Positions 9,401 through 16,347 of a DNA stretch of 64,000 bases are shown here, one piece after another. The stretch lies in NCBI RefSeq assembly GCF_041200175.1, contig NZ_CP165728.1, positions 186,001 to 250,000 of the forward strand, read 5' to 3'. The translations under genes were made by a program, and so were the position numbers. The notes beneath the pieces were generated by a model. That model did not search any database and was not told the origin of the DNA. It saw only the letters and a program-made list of their open reading frames with translations. The DNA comes from Streptomyces sp. R33 (GTDB lineage Bacteria > Actinomycetota > Actinomycetes > Streptomycetales > Streptomycetaceae). Position 1 is the first letter of the stretch; each line of letters opens with the position of its first letter.

Positions 9401-10519
9401 GTACCCCTCGGCGCGCAGCACCAGGCGGGCCCCGCTCAGCCGGGCCAGCAACGCCACGCGGGCGGCGGGGTGGCGGTGTTCGAGGGGGACGACGGCCGCG
9501 CCGGTGCGCAGGACGGCGAGGAAGGCGGTGACGAGGTCGGCGCCGCGCGGAGCCATGACGCAGACGGCGTCGCCGGGGCCGATGCCGTGCCGTGCGGTGA
9601 GCGCGGCGGCGGCCCGCCCGGCCTCGGCGGCGAGCTGCCGGTAGGTCAGGGTGCGGCCCTCGCCGGTGACGGCGACGGCGTCGGGGGTGCGCCGGGCGGA
9701 CTCCTCGAACAGGGCGGTGAGGGTGGCGGCCTCGAAGGCCGCGGGAGTGGGCAGCGCGGCGAGGGCGAGGAGTTCGGCGCGCTGGGCGGCGCCGAGCACG
9801 TCCGCCTCCGCCGGGGTCCGGCGCGGGTCGGCGGCGAGGCCCTCGAGGACGGCGGCCACGCAGCGGGGCAGGGCCGCGGTGAGGTCGGCGGTGCCGTGGG
9901 CGGTGACCGACAGCGCGCCGTCCGGGGCCGGTTCGGCGCGCAGTACCAGGGCGGCCCGGGGGGCCGGCGCGCGGTCCCCGTACAGGGCCGGGCAGACGAC
10001 GGCGAGCTGGGCCAGGGCGGGGCCCGCGCCGGGGGCGACGGCGTCCAGCCGGGCGCCGAGCGCGTCCCGGTCCCGCCAGGGGCGGGCGGAGGCCTGCTCC
10101 AGCTCGGCGTGCAGGGCCTCCAGGAAGTCGGTGGCGGGCGCGGCGGGGTCCATGGGGGCCAACAGCGCGAACTCGGCCCCCTCGGACGGTGCGCCGAGGG
10201 CCGGTACGAGGACCGGCACCCGCCCCGGCGCCCCGGACCCGGTGGACCCGGTGAGCCGGGCGAGGGCGATCCGGGCGGCGGCGACGGTGAGCAGCAGCAG
10301 GCCTTCGGGGGCGCCGCCGGTCATCGCGTGCAGGGCGGCGGCGGCTTCGGGTCCCACCCGGCCGGGCGGTGCGGCGACGGCGCCGGGCGCGCCCGCGGGC
10401 TCCAGCAGGGGTTCGCGGCAGGCGCCGTTCAGGCGCGGGAGCCAGAACGCGGCCTCCGCGGCCGACGCCTTAGGGTCGTCCCCATGGCCGAGCTCTCCGT
10501 CACCATCGTTGCGCAGCAC
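3407..10519 (-). CDS. Non-ribosomal peptide synthetase, half-C/A-T-C-A-T-C (2370 aa)
   Basis: This is the first assembly-line protein of the operon. I choose the GTG at 10,519 because AGGGAGGA lies 7 bases upstream; the longer open frame upstream has no coding character. About residues 20-260 resemble only the C-terminal lobe of a condensation domain (FWLPRL start, no HHxxxD), which suits a chain-starting module. Then follow A1 (about 265-770, LFTSGSTGTPR), T1 (about 806, EGHSL), C (about 880-1320, HHAVCDG), A2 (about 1325-1820, YVIYTSGSTGRPKG), T2 (about 1845-1905, LGGHSL) and C (about 1940-2360, HHIVYDG). Hand-derived A-domain codes are D-A-F-N-L-G-L-V-E for A1 and D-S-N-M-V-V-E-V-W for A2; neither is one I can assign. 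Its start overlaps the divergent ACT gene by 36 bases. Confidence 0.93.
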   Translation of the reverse strand: MLRNDGDGELGHGDDPKASAAEAAFWLPRLNGACREPLLEPAGAPGAVAAPPGRVGPEAAAALHAMTGGAPEGLLLLTVAAARIALARLTGSTGSGAPGRVPVLVPALGAPSEGAEFALLAPMDPAAPATDFLEALHAELEQASARPWRDRDALGARLDAVAPGAGPALAQLAVVCPALYGDRAPAPRAALVLRAEPAPDGALSVTAHGTADLTAALPRCVAAVLEGLAADPRRTPAEADVLGAAQRAELLALAALPTPAAFEAATLTALFEESARRTPDAVAVTGEGRTLTYRQLAAEAGRAAAALTARHGIGPGDAVCVMAPRGADLVTAFLAVLRTGAAVVPLEHRHPAARVALLARLSGARLVLRAEGYGPADEALPVPVAGLTALLAAAPADADAPDAAEPGAAAMVLFTSGSTGTPRPVAVYHDQLCHKMLTEVSALGIDAATRTALLSSITSDATAFQVFATLFAGGTLVAVGDPDRLDPHALWQRVRDGEVNLVNCVPGLLSVLLRALPEDGELPLRHLLLGGDTIARGLLPRTAGRLRIATFANLYGPSEATVEATMFIRDGALAQRLDRVPVGRPSPGYGVFVVTPSGELAPPGVPGEIHVAGPGVAPGYRGDTEATAARFGRSPHAGDARVFRTGDQGRWNADGELEFLGRADGQVQVFGTRVETGEVEQALVRHPEVVEAVVVPRTAADATVTLHAWYVARPQAPGGAPLAPDALAAWLREQLPSPMLPAGLHRLETLPLTVHGKVDRAALLALPTAAQGPGWQPADALEQLVHDAWAEVLGHPPHSADEDFFTAEGHSLAAVQLVAALCEGTGRPDAARVLDVLDLRTPGALAAVLRDRGALPRDPGAQAAVAPPARAPRSGNTFPASNAQRRMWLLDRLDESPVPPYTMVEAYRLDGPVDEARLADGVDALVARHESLRTVLRQTPEGLTQVVLDPPSAVLATERDVTVDEAFARACRHRFDLAEGPLAKVSWLPDPRSGSGPEPGGVLLFTVHHAVCDGWSFGLLMRDLVRSLTGSPAGGAAAQDPAPTYTEYTDRLAARLAGPAGAEHRAYWQERLAGLPEPLELPADRRRPAVRSAAGGTVRLTLDPELTRALAELCRANAATPFMGFTAALRVLLWRLCAQPDVLLGTVVAGRPDRRSAETVGLFANTVVLRTPVDPAGSFRELLAAVRTTAQEAMAHQEYPFEQLVEDLALPRDPSRNPVFDVLVEAVLDEDAPGAAAGAAGPAVRHLDLEQPVSDFDLAFSFLDARAGAPGELWVGYTDDLFDRDSARRMGQRLVHLLAGLLAGPDAPLPGIPVLPAAERRFLLDEANDTTAPFPEHRTLLDLVEEQTAAGPGRPAVVHGTTVLSFAELDARAEAVAARLRAACTAGPGTLVAVVTERTEWMVVSALAVLKTGAAFVPLDPEQPGDRLAFALADSGALAVLADGPYHAKTAALTGLPVLDPRAPAEPGAAPAPLPPAHRAGPHDLAYVIYTSGSTGRPKGVMIEHRGIVNTVHYRAGYYGFGPDAAVLQVPPLHFDSGVNDIFSALVAGTRVVVLGKDRLLDVEHLAEEIGRNAVTHIMLVPSLYQLMLERCAPRLTSVRQIVLVGERLPEALAVRHAELLPDTVLYNEYGPTEDSVWTTVHRITDPGADVLIGHPIANKTVDVVDAHGDLAPVGVPGELCISGAGLARGYLGNPELTADRFVPHPLRPGRLMYRTGDRAARRPDGNLLFLGRIDDQVKVRGQRVEPGEVAAVLAEHPDVRRCAVLAVPDERGELGLVAYVVGAAAPHALRAHLAELLPAAMVPRTYVAIDELPLNPNGKLDRRALPAPPREEPPARADLNPTEERVAKIWADVLGAPVTDPDADLFSLGGHSLTAARLAAALQEEFGVRVPLVTVFRQQTVRALAAVLGQPDGIPLGAPAAPAAVSLLAPAPDGAALPLSRAQRRIWMAARTSRSPVALNISDAVRAGRTLDPGVLAAAVTALADRHEALRTRVAVIDGTVRQIVMDRLPDGPPLSVLRVEGGDEAVAEAVRAAHDTPFALAAGPLFAVRLLTGHPGGDVLVITAHHIVYDGDSAAVVARDLLAAYDALAAGREPWDGRPARPYRDWVAEEAAWLEGPEAARQRAYWTRTLSGPLPRLDLPGAGPREGAGAQGAGVVRRDLPAAVLHAAAGSGGATPFSALLTAWALVLHRRSGSAEVIIGCPAGTRDRAETAETVGCFVNPLPVRLAPGEARGPAELLVQVRDRLAEAYDNARFPFDTTVMEIAERPARGRRFVYDAGLSWETPERLEGGPEFLPAAPLQAPLADDLRIYASEREGRVLLELVYDRALFPEATVEGLLDEVVGLLRSHPSWYPAPLSHRPDEHRQEQQ

Positions 10520-10885
10520 CTCTACGTCCTCCCTGATCAGTTGTGGGTGCACCGCCTGCCGGCGGATGCCCCCGTTCCCCCGTTGCCCGGCCGTCCGTGG
10601 TCCTCGGTCACCCGGGCGCGGGACGGGCTCACCGTGGTGTGCGCCGAGCGGCTGCCGGGCGCGCCCGGCGCGAGCGGTCCGTACCGCGGTCTGTACGGGG
10701 CCGGGGCACACTCCCTGGACCTGCCCGGCATGCTGGCCAGCCTGTTGGTGCCGCTGGCCGGGGCCGGGATCGGCGTGTTCGCCGCCTCGACGTTCGACGC
10801 GGACCTCGTACTCGTACCGGCCGGGGAATACGAGCGGGCCCGGACCGCTTTGGAAGCGGCCGGGCACACGCTGTCGTCGGACTGA
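10484..10885 (+). CDS. ACT-domain protein (133 aa)
   Basis: The protein starts MAELSVTIVAQ and has the length and layout of small CASTOR/ACT-type proteins common in actinobacteria, with a glycine-flanked ligand loop (AGAGIGVFAASTFDADLVLV) near residue 90-110. ACT domains bind amino acids and act as sensors, but this family has no defined role. The ATG at 10,484 has only a weak AGGG upstream. The gene is divergent from the large NRPS and overlaps its 5' end by 36 bases; on the other side it converges on the M29-like gene with a one-base gap. It could be a regulator of the cluster or an unrelated resident; the sequence does not decide. Confidence 0.8.
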   Translation: MAELSVTIVAQHLYVLPDQLWVHRLPADAPVPPLPGRPWSSVTRARDGLTVVCAERLPGAPGASGPYRGLYGAGAHSLDLPGMLASLLVPLAGAGIGVFAASTFDADLVLVPAGEYERARTALEAAGHTLSSD

Positions 10886-10886
10886 C

Positions 10887-11969
10887 TCACACGCCGGTGA
10901 GGATCCGGGCCGGAGCCAGGCCGAGGGCCGGGAACAGCTCCACGTCGCGGCCGTCCACGCCGCGCATCACCACGTCGATGGCGGTGCTCATCAGGTCGAT
11001 GTGGAACTGCGTGAACGTGCCCAGGCCCAGGCCCAGGTGCACACCCGGGTGCCGCTCGTTGGCGAAGTGGTTGCCGGGGATCAGCGGGGCGCAGCTGGCG
11101 TTGGTGCCGAAGCCCATCTCGTGCAGCTTGGCGTAGCGGTCGTCCTTGGCCAGCAGCTTCTCGAGGTTGGTGGCGAACTCGGCGCGTCCGGCGACGGCCG
11201 GGCGGACGGCGGTGATGCGGCCCTCGGCCAGCGTGATGATCGCCGGCTGGTCGATCATCCCGGCGAGGTCGCGGTAGACCTGCTCCGTCTCGGCGAGGCT
11301 GGTCTCGTGACCGCCGCGGTGGACGATGGGCGCGCCCTGGAGGGTGATCTCGCCGTTCAGCGTGAAGTGGGTGTGGAGCTCGAACTCGCCCGAGGCGTTG
11401 ACCAGCGAGCTCAGCTCACCGGTGGGCAGGACGACCTGCTGGCCGGGCAGGAGCGGGCCGTGCAGCGAGAACCAGTGCTCGGACAGCTGGTGCTGGAAGA
11501 CGGCCTCGGTGCCGAACTCGCGGCCGAGGAAGAGCATGTCGTCGGCCTGGTCGAGGAGGGTCAGGAACTCCTCCTCGATGCCGAGCTCGCGCTCGTAGTC
11601 GACCTCGGCGACGACGCGGATGTTGTTGCGCAGGCTCTCCACGGAGAAGGGCACCGAGAAGCTGGAGAAGGCGCCCATGGCCATGCCCACGAGGTCTTCG
11701 TCGTCGAAGTGGACGAACTCGTCGTCGGCGATCCACAGGACGGAGGCGCGGCGGCCGGAGGCGCGGATGGCGGCCATCTCGGCGATGAGGCCCGCGCGGG
11801 AGTCGGGGCCGGTCCAGGTGAACTCCTGTACCGGGACGGTGCCGGTCTCCACGGTGAGCGCGCTGCGCACGCCCGGCGACGTGACCAGGAGGAACACGTC
11901 TGCGAGGTCACCCCCGAACACCTTGCGGAACTGCTCCGGGCTGATCGGTACGGGCTGTGCGGTGTTCAA
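10887..11969 (-). CDS. M29-aminopeptidase-like protein of a putative RiPP cassette (360 aa)
   Basis: I choose the TTG at 11,969 because a perfect AAGGAGG lies 5 bases upstream; the longer open frame upstream runs through a separate small gene and a hairpin. The C-terminal half resembles M29/aminopeptidase T (COG2309). It has LPTGEL, then HEMGFGTN, then ERHPGVHLGLGLG and finally FHIDL. These correspond to the two Glu, two His and one Asp that bind the metal pair in that family, so the metal site looks complete. The N-terminal half does not match anything I recognise. It lies about 100 bases downstream of the 40-aa peptide gene on the same strand, separated by a strong hairpin. A role in cutting or modifying that peptide is inferred, not shown; it could instead be a stand-alone peptidase-like protein. 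Confidence 0.8.
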   Translation of the reverse strand: MNTAQPVPISPEQFRKVFGGDLADVFLLVTSPGVRSALTVETGTVPVQEFTWTGPDSRAGLIAEMAAIRASGRRASVLWIADDEFVHFDDEDLVGMAMGAFSSFSVPFSVESLRNNIRVVAEVDYERELGIEEEFLTLLDQADDMLFLGREFGTEAVFQHQLSEHWFSLHGPLLPGQQVVLPTGELSSLVNASGEFELHTHFTLNGEITLQGAPIVHRGGHETSLAETEQVYRDLAGMIDQPAIITLAEGRITAVRPAVAGRAEFATNLEKLLAKDDRYAKLHEMGFGTNASCAPLIPGNHFANERHPGVHLGLGLGTFTQFHIDLMSTAIDVVMRGVDGRDVELFPALGLAPARILTGV

Positions 11970-11984
11970 GGAAACCTCCTTGTG

Positions 11985-12060
11985 AAGGCGTGCCGAGGTG
12001 TGAGTGCCGTTCCCTGGAAAAGGCGTGCCGGGGTGTGAGTGGCGTTCACTCACACCCCGG
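11985..12060 (-). promoter_or_regulatory. Direct repeats and perfect hairpin between peptide gene and M29-like gene
   Basis: Two 28-bp direct repeats (11,985-12,012 and 12,020-12,047) differ at two positions. The second repeat contains the left arm (12,028-12,041) of a perfect 14-bp inverted repeat whose right arm is 12,047-12,060, with a 5-base loop. On the minus-strand transcript the hairpin is followed by a short CCTTTTCC tract. The right arm can also pair, with one mismatch, to the first repeat. A partial terminator or processing hairpin just after a precursor-peptide gene is a common way to make more precursor than enzyme. Confidence 0.75.
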
Positions 12061-12073
12061 AACACGACTCGAA

Positions 12074-12196
12074 TCAGCCCTCGAGGCGGTCGTACTTGCC
12101 GTACTTGCTGATGCGGGAGCTGATCGACGCCTTGTTCTCTGCCGCCGGCTTGTTGTTGGTCTGAACGGCCTGCTGGTCCATCTTGTTCTGCGTCAC
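12074..12196 (-). CDS. Putative 40-aa RiPP precursor peptide
   Basis: A GTG start with AGGAG seven bases upstream opens a 40-codon gene. The first 25 residues are polar and rich in Gln, Asn, Lys and Ala (MTQNKMDQQAVQTNN at the start), and the C-terminal part is distinct: SISSRISKYGKYDRLEG with a KYGKYD core and two Tyr, two Arg and Lys. There is no Cys, so it is not a lanthipeptide or thiopeptide type. The composition and size fit a leader-core precursor. It sits immediately upstream of the M29-like gene and is divergent from a VioC-like oxygenase and exporter. I do not recognise the family. The call rests on the ribosome-binding site, composition and context. Confidence 0.65.
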   Translation of the reverse strand: MTQNKMDQQAVQTNNKPAAENKASISSRISKYGKYDRLEG

Positions 12197-12476
12197 GTCG
12201 ACTCCTAGTCGTGATCTGGTGGAACTCCGGATCCGCGGGTTGCGGGGTTCCGGCGTGGTCGGGGCCGGTGCCGCTCGGGGCCTCGGCCTTTCCCGAGATC
12301 AAGAACAACTCGCTTGACTACAGAACCGCTTGAGAAACGATCGAGACGGCACGCGGACCGGCTTGCCGGGATGGAAGGCTGGTCGGGGCGCAGTGGGCGG
12401 CGAGATCGTTGAGTGACATTCGAGTGGATCCTGAGAGGCTGCGGCAACCTCACGTCTCCTGAGGAAGGAAGCCACC

Positions 12477-13568
12477 ATGCAGACCATCGCACCGGCCCCC
12501 ATCGCACCGGCCACCACGTCACAGCCGGGGCCGCAGGTCCCGCGCATCGAACTCCTGCCCGACGAGCGCCACAGCGTTGCCGCACTCGCCCACGAGTACG
12601 CGCGGGCCTCGGCCTCGCTGGACTCCAGGCGGTCCCTCCAGCTCGCCGCCCTGATGGCCCACGAGCTGCCGCGTTCGCTGCGGCGGCTGCTGACCGAGTT
12701 CCGCCTGGCCGGGTCCCCGAACGCCGGCTTCCTGATCAGCGGGCTGCTCATAGACGAGAACGCGCTGGGCCCCACCCCGATGAGCTACCAGGAGCGCCCC
12801 GACCGCCCCGAGCTGCGCCACGCGGACGCCGTGCTGTGCCTGGTCGGCTCCCTGCTCGGGGAGCCCTTCTCCTTCAGCAGCCAGCAGCGCGGCCGGCTGC
12901 TCCTCGACCTGTTCCCGGTGCCCGGGCACGAGCTGGACCAGCTCGGCTCGGGATCGACCGCCATGCTCGACTGGCACACCGAGGACGCCTTCCACCCGCA
13001 CCGCGCGGACTGGATGATCCTGCTGGGCCTGCGCAACCACGACGCGGTCCCCACGACCTTCGCGGCCATGGAGGACATCGAGCTCAGCGACGAGCACCGC
13101 GCCGTCCTCTTCGAGAAGCGCTTCGCGATCCTCCCGGACCAGTCGCACACCAAGAGCTTCAACGTGGCCACCGGCGCCGCCGACGCGGCCGAGGCCGCCG
13201 GAGCCGATCAGTTCCGGCGCATCGACACCATGGCGAACCGGCCCGAGCCGATCGCCCTGCTGGAGGGCGACCCCGCGGCCCCGTGGCTGCGCGTGGACCC
13301 GCCGTTCATGCACACCAACCCGCTCGACCCGCAGGCCGCCGAGGCGCAGGACGCACTGCTGACCGCGATCGAGGCGAAGCTGACCGACGTGGTCATCGGC
13401 CGCGGCGACCTGTTCGTCATCGACAACAAGCGTGCGGTGCACGGCCGCCGGCCGTTCACGCCCCGCTACGACGGCACCGACCGCTGGCTCAAGCGCATCA
13501 ACCTCACGGCCGATCTGCGGCGCAGCGCCGGATCCCGGCGCGGCGAACACGGCCGGGCCGTGGTCTGA
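12477..13568 (+). CDS. VioC/AsnO-type Fe(II)/2-oxoglutarate oxygenase (363 aa)
   Basis: The ATG has AGGAAGG about 7 bases upstream. The protein matches the clavaminate-synthase-like family that includes the arginine beta-hydroxylase VioC and asparagine beta-hydroxylase AsnO. The iron ligands are visible as the HxE motif in DWHTEDAFHPH (about residue 165) and the distal His in KRAVHGRRPF (about 322), followed by the 2-oxoglutarate-binding Arg in the DRWLKR region. Known members hydroxylate C3 of free Arg, Asn or Glu, or carrier-bound amino acids. Here it is divergent from the 40-aa peptide gene and followed 66 bases later by an exporter, so it could act on Arg in that peptide, on a free amino acid for the NRPS, or on a bound intermediate. 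The substrate cannot be read from sequence. Confidence 0.87.
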   Translation: MQTIAPAPIAPATTSQPGPQVPRIELLPDERHSVAALAHEYARASASLDSRRSLQLAALMAHELPRSLRRLLTEFRLAGSPNAGFLISGLLIDENALGPTPMSYQERPDRPELRHADAVLCLVGSLLGEPFSFSSQQRGRLLLDLFPVPGHELDQLGSGSTAMLDWHTEDAFHPHRADWMILLGLRNHDAVPTTFAAMEDIELSDEHRAVLFEKRFAILPDQSHTKSFNVATGAADAAEAAGADQFRRIDTMANRPEPIALLEGDPAAPWLRVDPPFMHTNPLDPQAAEAQDALLTAIEAKLTDVVIGRGDLFVIDNKRAVHGRRPFTPRYDGTDRWLKRINLTADLRRSAGSRRGEHGRAVV

Positions 13569-13633
13569 CCCACTGCCGCCGTGCTCACGCCGCGCGCGGA
13601 CCGCCCGTTTTCCCCTTGAAAGGATCCAAGGCC

Positions 13634-14899
13634 TTGGCCGCAGAACCCAATCTGATCCGACGTCACCGGCTGTTCCGCCGGTTCTGGCTGGCACGCGCGG
13701 TCTCGCTCGTCGGCGACGGCGCCGCCATGGTGGCCCTCGTCCTGCTGGTCAGCCGCGGTGACCACGCCGGCACCGGTGTGTCGCTGATCCTCCTGGCCGA
13801 GTCCGTGCCGCGGTTCTTCGGACCGCTCGCGGGGGCGCTCGCGGACCGGATGGGTGTGCGGCGCCTGCTGATCGCCGCCGAGCTCGTCCAGGCCCTGGTC
13901 TTCGGGATCGTCGTACTGGCACGGCCCGGACTCGCCGTGCTCGTGCCGCTCGTCGCGGTGGCCGCCGCGGCCTCCACCGTCTTCTCCGCGGCAGGCCGCA
14001 CGGTGGTGCCGCGCCTGGTCGACGAGAAGGACCTGATGCCCGCCAACGCGTGGATGGGCACCGCCTTCAACCTCCAGGCAGCGCTCGGCCCGGTCCTCGG
14101 CGGCGTGTTCTCCGCCTGGGGCGGCGAGTACGGCGCGCTGGCCGTCAACGCGGGCAGCTTCGTGGTCTCCGCGCTGCTGCTGACGCGCATCCCGGCACTG
14201 GAGCCGCTGCGCACCGGCCAGCGGCGGACCCTGCTGGGCGACACCGTCGAGGGGCTGAAGTTCGTACGGCACCACCGGGTGTCCCGGGCCATCGTGCTGC
14301 TGCTCCTGCTCGGCCTGTTCTTCGGCTCGCTCGACAACCTGGCGCTGGTCTTCCTCGCCGAGCACACCCTGGACGCCGGCGACACCGGATTCGGCATCCT
14401 GTCCGCGTCGTTCGGCGTGGCCATGGTCGCCGCCTCGCTGTGGCTGGTCCGCACCGCCGAGAGCCGCTCGCCCGTGTGGGTGCTGCTGGCCGGCTGGTTC
14501 TTCACCGGCCTGGGCCTGCTGCTGACGGCCGCCGCGCCCGTGCTGCTCGCCGCGATCGCCATGCAGCTGATCGCGGGCCTGGGCAACGGTGTGGCCAACG
14601 TCGGCGAGGAGACGCTGCTGCAGAAGGCCGTTCCCGCCGAGGTGCTGGGCCGGGTGGGCGGCACGCTGTCCTCCGCCGCCTTCTTCGGCAGCACGGCCGG
14701 CTACCTGGCCGGCAGCCTGCTCAGCCCCGACAGCCACGCCCGCCTGGTCTTCGTGATCGCCGGCGGCGGCATCTTCCTGGCACTCGCCCTGTGCGGCCCG
14801 GCCCTTCTCTCCGCCCGCACGACGCTGACGGCATCCCCGCCCGACGCCGAGGCCCAGAAGCCCGCCGAACCCGTCGCACAGCCCGAAGCCGTGGCATGA
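13634..14899 (+). CDS. MFS exporter, EntS-like (421 aa)
   Basis: A TTG start at 13,634 with GAAAGGA upstream gives a membrane protein with about 12 hydrophobic segments. The first loop (ARAVSLVGDGAAMVAL) and the segment around GPLAGALADRMGVRRLL (an A-motif-like loop between TM2 and TM3) are typical of the MFS_3/EntS group that exports siderophores and other natural products. It starts 66 bases after the oxygenase and shares its strand, so the two are probably one transcript that ends at the hairpin at 14,923-14,962. A role in exporting the product of the cassette, with self-resistance, is inferred from context. Confidence 0.9.
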   Translation: MAAEPNLIRRHRLFRRFWLARAVSLVGDGAAMVALVLLVSRGDHAGTGVSLILLAESVPRFFGPLAGALADRMGVRRLLIAAELVQALVFGIVVLARPGLAVLVPLVAVAAAASTVFSAAGRTVVPRLVDEKDLMPANAWMGTAFNLQAALGPVLGGVFSAWGGEYGALAVNAGSFVVSALLLTRIPALEPLRTGQRRTLLGDTVEGLKFVRHHRVSRAIVLLLLLGLFFGSLDNLALVFLAEHTLDAGDTGFGILSASFGVAMVAASLWLVRTAESRSPVWVLLAGWFFTGLGLLLTAAAPVLLAAIAMQLIAGLGNGVANVGEETLLQKAVPAEVLGRVGGTLSSAAFFGSTAGYLAGSLLSPDSHARLVFVIAGGGIFLALALCGPALLSARTTLTASPPDAEAQKPAEPVAQPEAVA

Positions 14900-14922
14900 C
14901 ACCACGGCGCTGAACCTGCGGC

Positions 14923-14962
14923 GCGGCCGGCCCGACGGATGACCATCCGTCGGGCCGGCCGC
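14923..14962 (+). terminator. Hairpin terminator after the MFS gene
   Basis: A perfect 18-bp inverted repeat with a 4-base loop, 23 bases after the MFS stop. It has no clear T-tract on either strand, which is usual for Streptomyces. Confidence 0.8.
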
Positions 14963-15051
14963 GTATCGCGCTCCGTTCGGCAGTCGGGGATGACGGTGCC
15001 GTCGTTGTCCTTGGCGACCTCGTTTCCCCACCTGGACCGGTAGTACGCGGT

Positions 15052-16008
15052 TCACTGGCCGCTGCGGATTTCGTCGAGCTTCTCCGCGAAGGCCTTCGTC
15101 TCGGCGATCAGGCGGGCGCGCGCCGCTTCCTGCCTCTTGTCGCCCTGGCCCTTGAACTTCCGGCTGAAGTGCGGCTCGAGTTGGGTCCACCAGCCGTAGT
15201 CCAGCGCCGCCCAGGACTGAGGGCACAGAGGGGCGCGGGTTCGCGGCAGGTAGCCTGCGCCGACCAGGGGCCCGTCGAACTTCTTCGGGTCCTTGCCGTC
15301 GAGGGAGCAGAGGAAGTTGAAGACGCGCTGCTGAGTGACGGGGTGGTCGCTGGAGAACCCCTCCAAGGTCAGCTCGCCCTCCTTGCGGGCGAGCTCGTCG
15401 AAGACCATCGCGGCCGCAAGGGACGGATCCGGGCCGATCTCGTTGACGGTGTAGAACGACGCGAACCCGTCGGCGGCGTCCTCTTCGAGGCCGAGGTTCG
15501 GCAGGGCGAGCTGACGTTGCAGGGCATGCCCCATCTCGTGGCCCAAGACGAACTGGGTCGCCAGCGCGGTCAGGTCGGCCTTGTTGAACTTGTCCTCGGG
15601 GAACAGGGCCGGACGCTTCACGGTCTTGACGACATCGCCGACGACCCCTTCGACCTGCGTCAAGAACGCCGGCGGTACGAAGATCGTCCTGCCGTCGGGC
15701 TGGGTGACCGCGTCCGTGACCCCCGGGGGGACCTTGTCGGTGACCTTCACGACCATGTCGTGCGGGAGGGCCACCGATGCGTTGACCCAGTCGGCTGTCC
15801 GCTCGAGCACTCGGGACTTCCGGATCACCTCCACGGCCTGCCTGTTCTCCGGCTTGACCGCCTCGTCTTCGTAGACGACCGTGACCTTGCCCGCCGCGTC
15901 GTCCTTGCCCTCCTCGTCGCCACATGCAGCGAGCCCGAACCCGGTGACGACGAGCGCCGCAACGGCAGCGGTGCGCCCCACACCCACGTACCCACCGCTG
16001 ATCGACAC
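15052..16008 (-). CDS. DUF4344-type zinc metallopeptidase, lipoprotein (318 aa)
   Basis: The GTG at 16,008 gives a lipoprotein signal: a hydrophobic stretch followed by the lipobox-like GLAACGDE near residue 25, so the mature protein is predicted to be anchored on the outer face of the membrane. The zinc site is HEMGHAL (about residue 165), with a downstream EEDAAD that should supply the third ligand, as in the DUF4344 putative metallopeptidases. Conserved Trp/Pro-rich C-terminal text (CPQSWAALDYGWWTQL) matches that family's end. It is transcribed toward the biosynthetic cassette but shows no functional link to it. Family function is unknown. Confidence 0.85.
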   Translation of the reverse strand: MSISGGYVGVGRTAAVAALVVTGFGLAACGDEEGKDDAAGKVTVVYEDEAVKPENRQAVEVIRKSRVLERTADWVNASVALPHDMVVKVTDKVPPGVTDAVTQPDGRTIFVPPAFLTQVEGVVGDVVKTVKRPALFPEDKFNKADLTALATQFVLGHEMGHALQRQLALPNLGLEEDAADGFASFYTVNEIGPDPSLAAAMVFDELARKEGELTLEGFSSDHPVTQQRVFNFLCSLDGKDPKKFDGPLVGAGYLPRTRAPLCPQSWAALDYGWWTQLEPHFSRKFKGQGDKRQEAARARLIAETKAFAEKLDEIRSGQ

Positions 16009-16347
16009 CCTGGCCCGCTCCCTTCGTCGCTCGAGGCGTTCGGCTGACCGGTTCGCGCGTGGCCCCGGGGCCGCTGCCCGACGGCGGAGGCAGCATTCGA
16101 CGCTGACACGCGGATTATGACCGACCGGCAGGCCATAAGCCTGCAAAGAACGCTTAAGTGGGCATTTCGTCCCGAGGGCTGCCACTTTGCGGACAGAGCC
16201 TGTCCGCAAGGGCATGCACTCTGGACGTTGTCGACGGCTTCCTCCTCGAGCGGCTCGGGCTGCGAAAAGGCGGATCCCGACACCCCGTTCCACCCCTCCC
16301 CTCAGTGAAAGGACGGCCGCGGCGGCCTCGACCGCCTACGCTCCCCC
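16009..16347. other. Intergenic region with one hairpin
   Basis: No gene is supported in these 339 bases between divergent genes, so the promoters of both neighbours should lie here. A perfect 10-bp inverted repeat with a 3-base loop is at 16,187-16,209 and could be an operator or RNA hairpin. Confidence 0.5.

Noticed and set aside
10520..10867. N-terminal extension of the large NRPS
   Set aside because: The extra residues are antisense to the ACT gene and lack coding character; the GTG at 10,519 has a very good ribosome-binding site.
12074..12196. Lanthipeptide, thiopeptide or lasso-peptide precursor
   Set aside because: It has no Cys and no neighbouring LanM/LanB, YcaO or lasso cyclase genes.
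10887..12308. A single long minus-strand gene covering the M29-like protein with an extended N-terminus
   Set aside because: The upstream 113 codons cross a strong hairpin and the separate 40-aa gene in another frame, and a perfect AAGGAGG sits before the TTG at 11,969.
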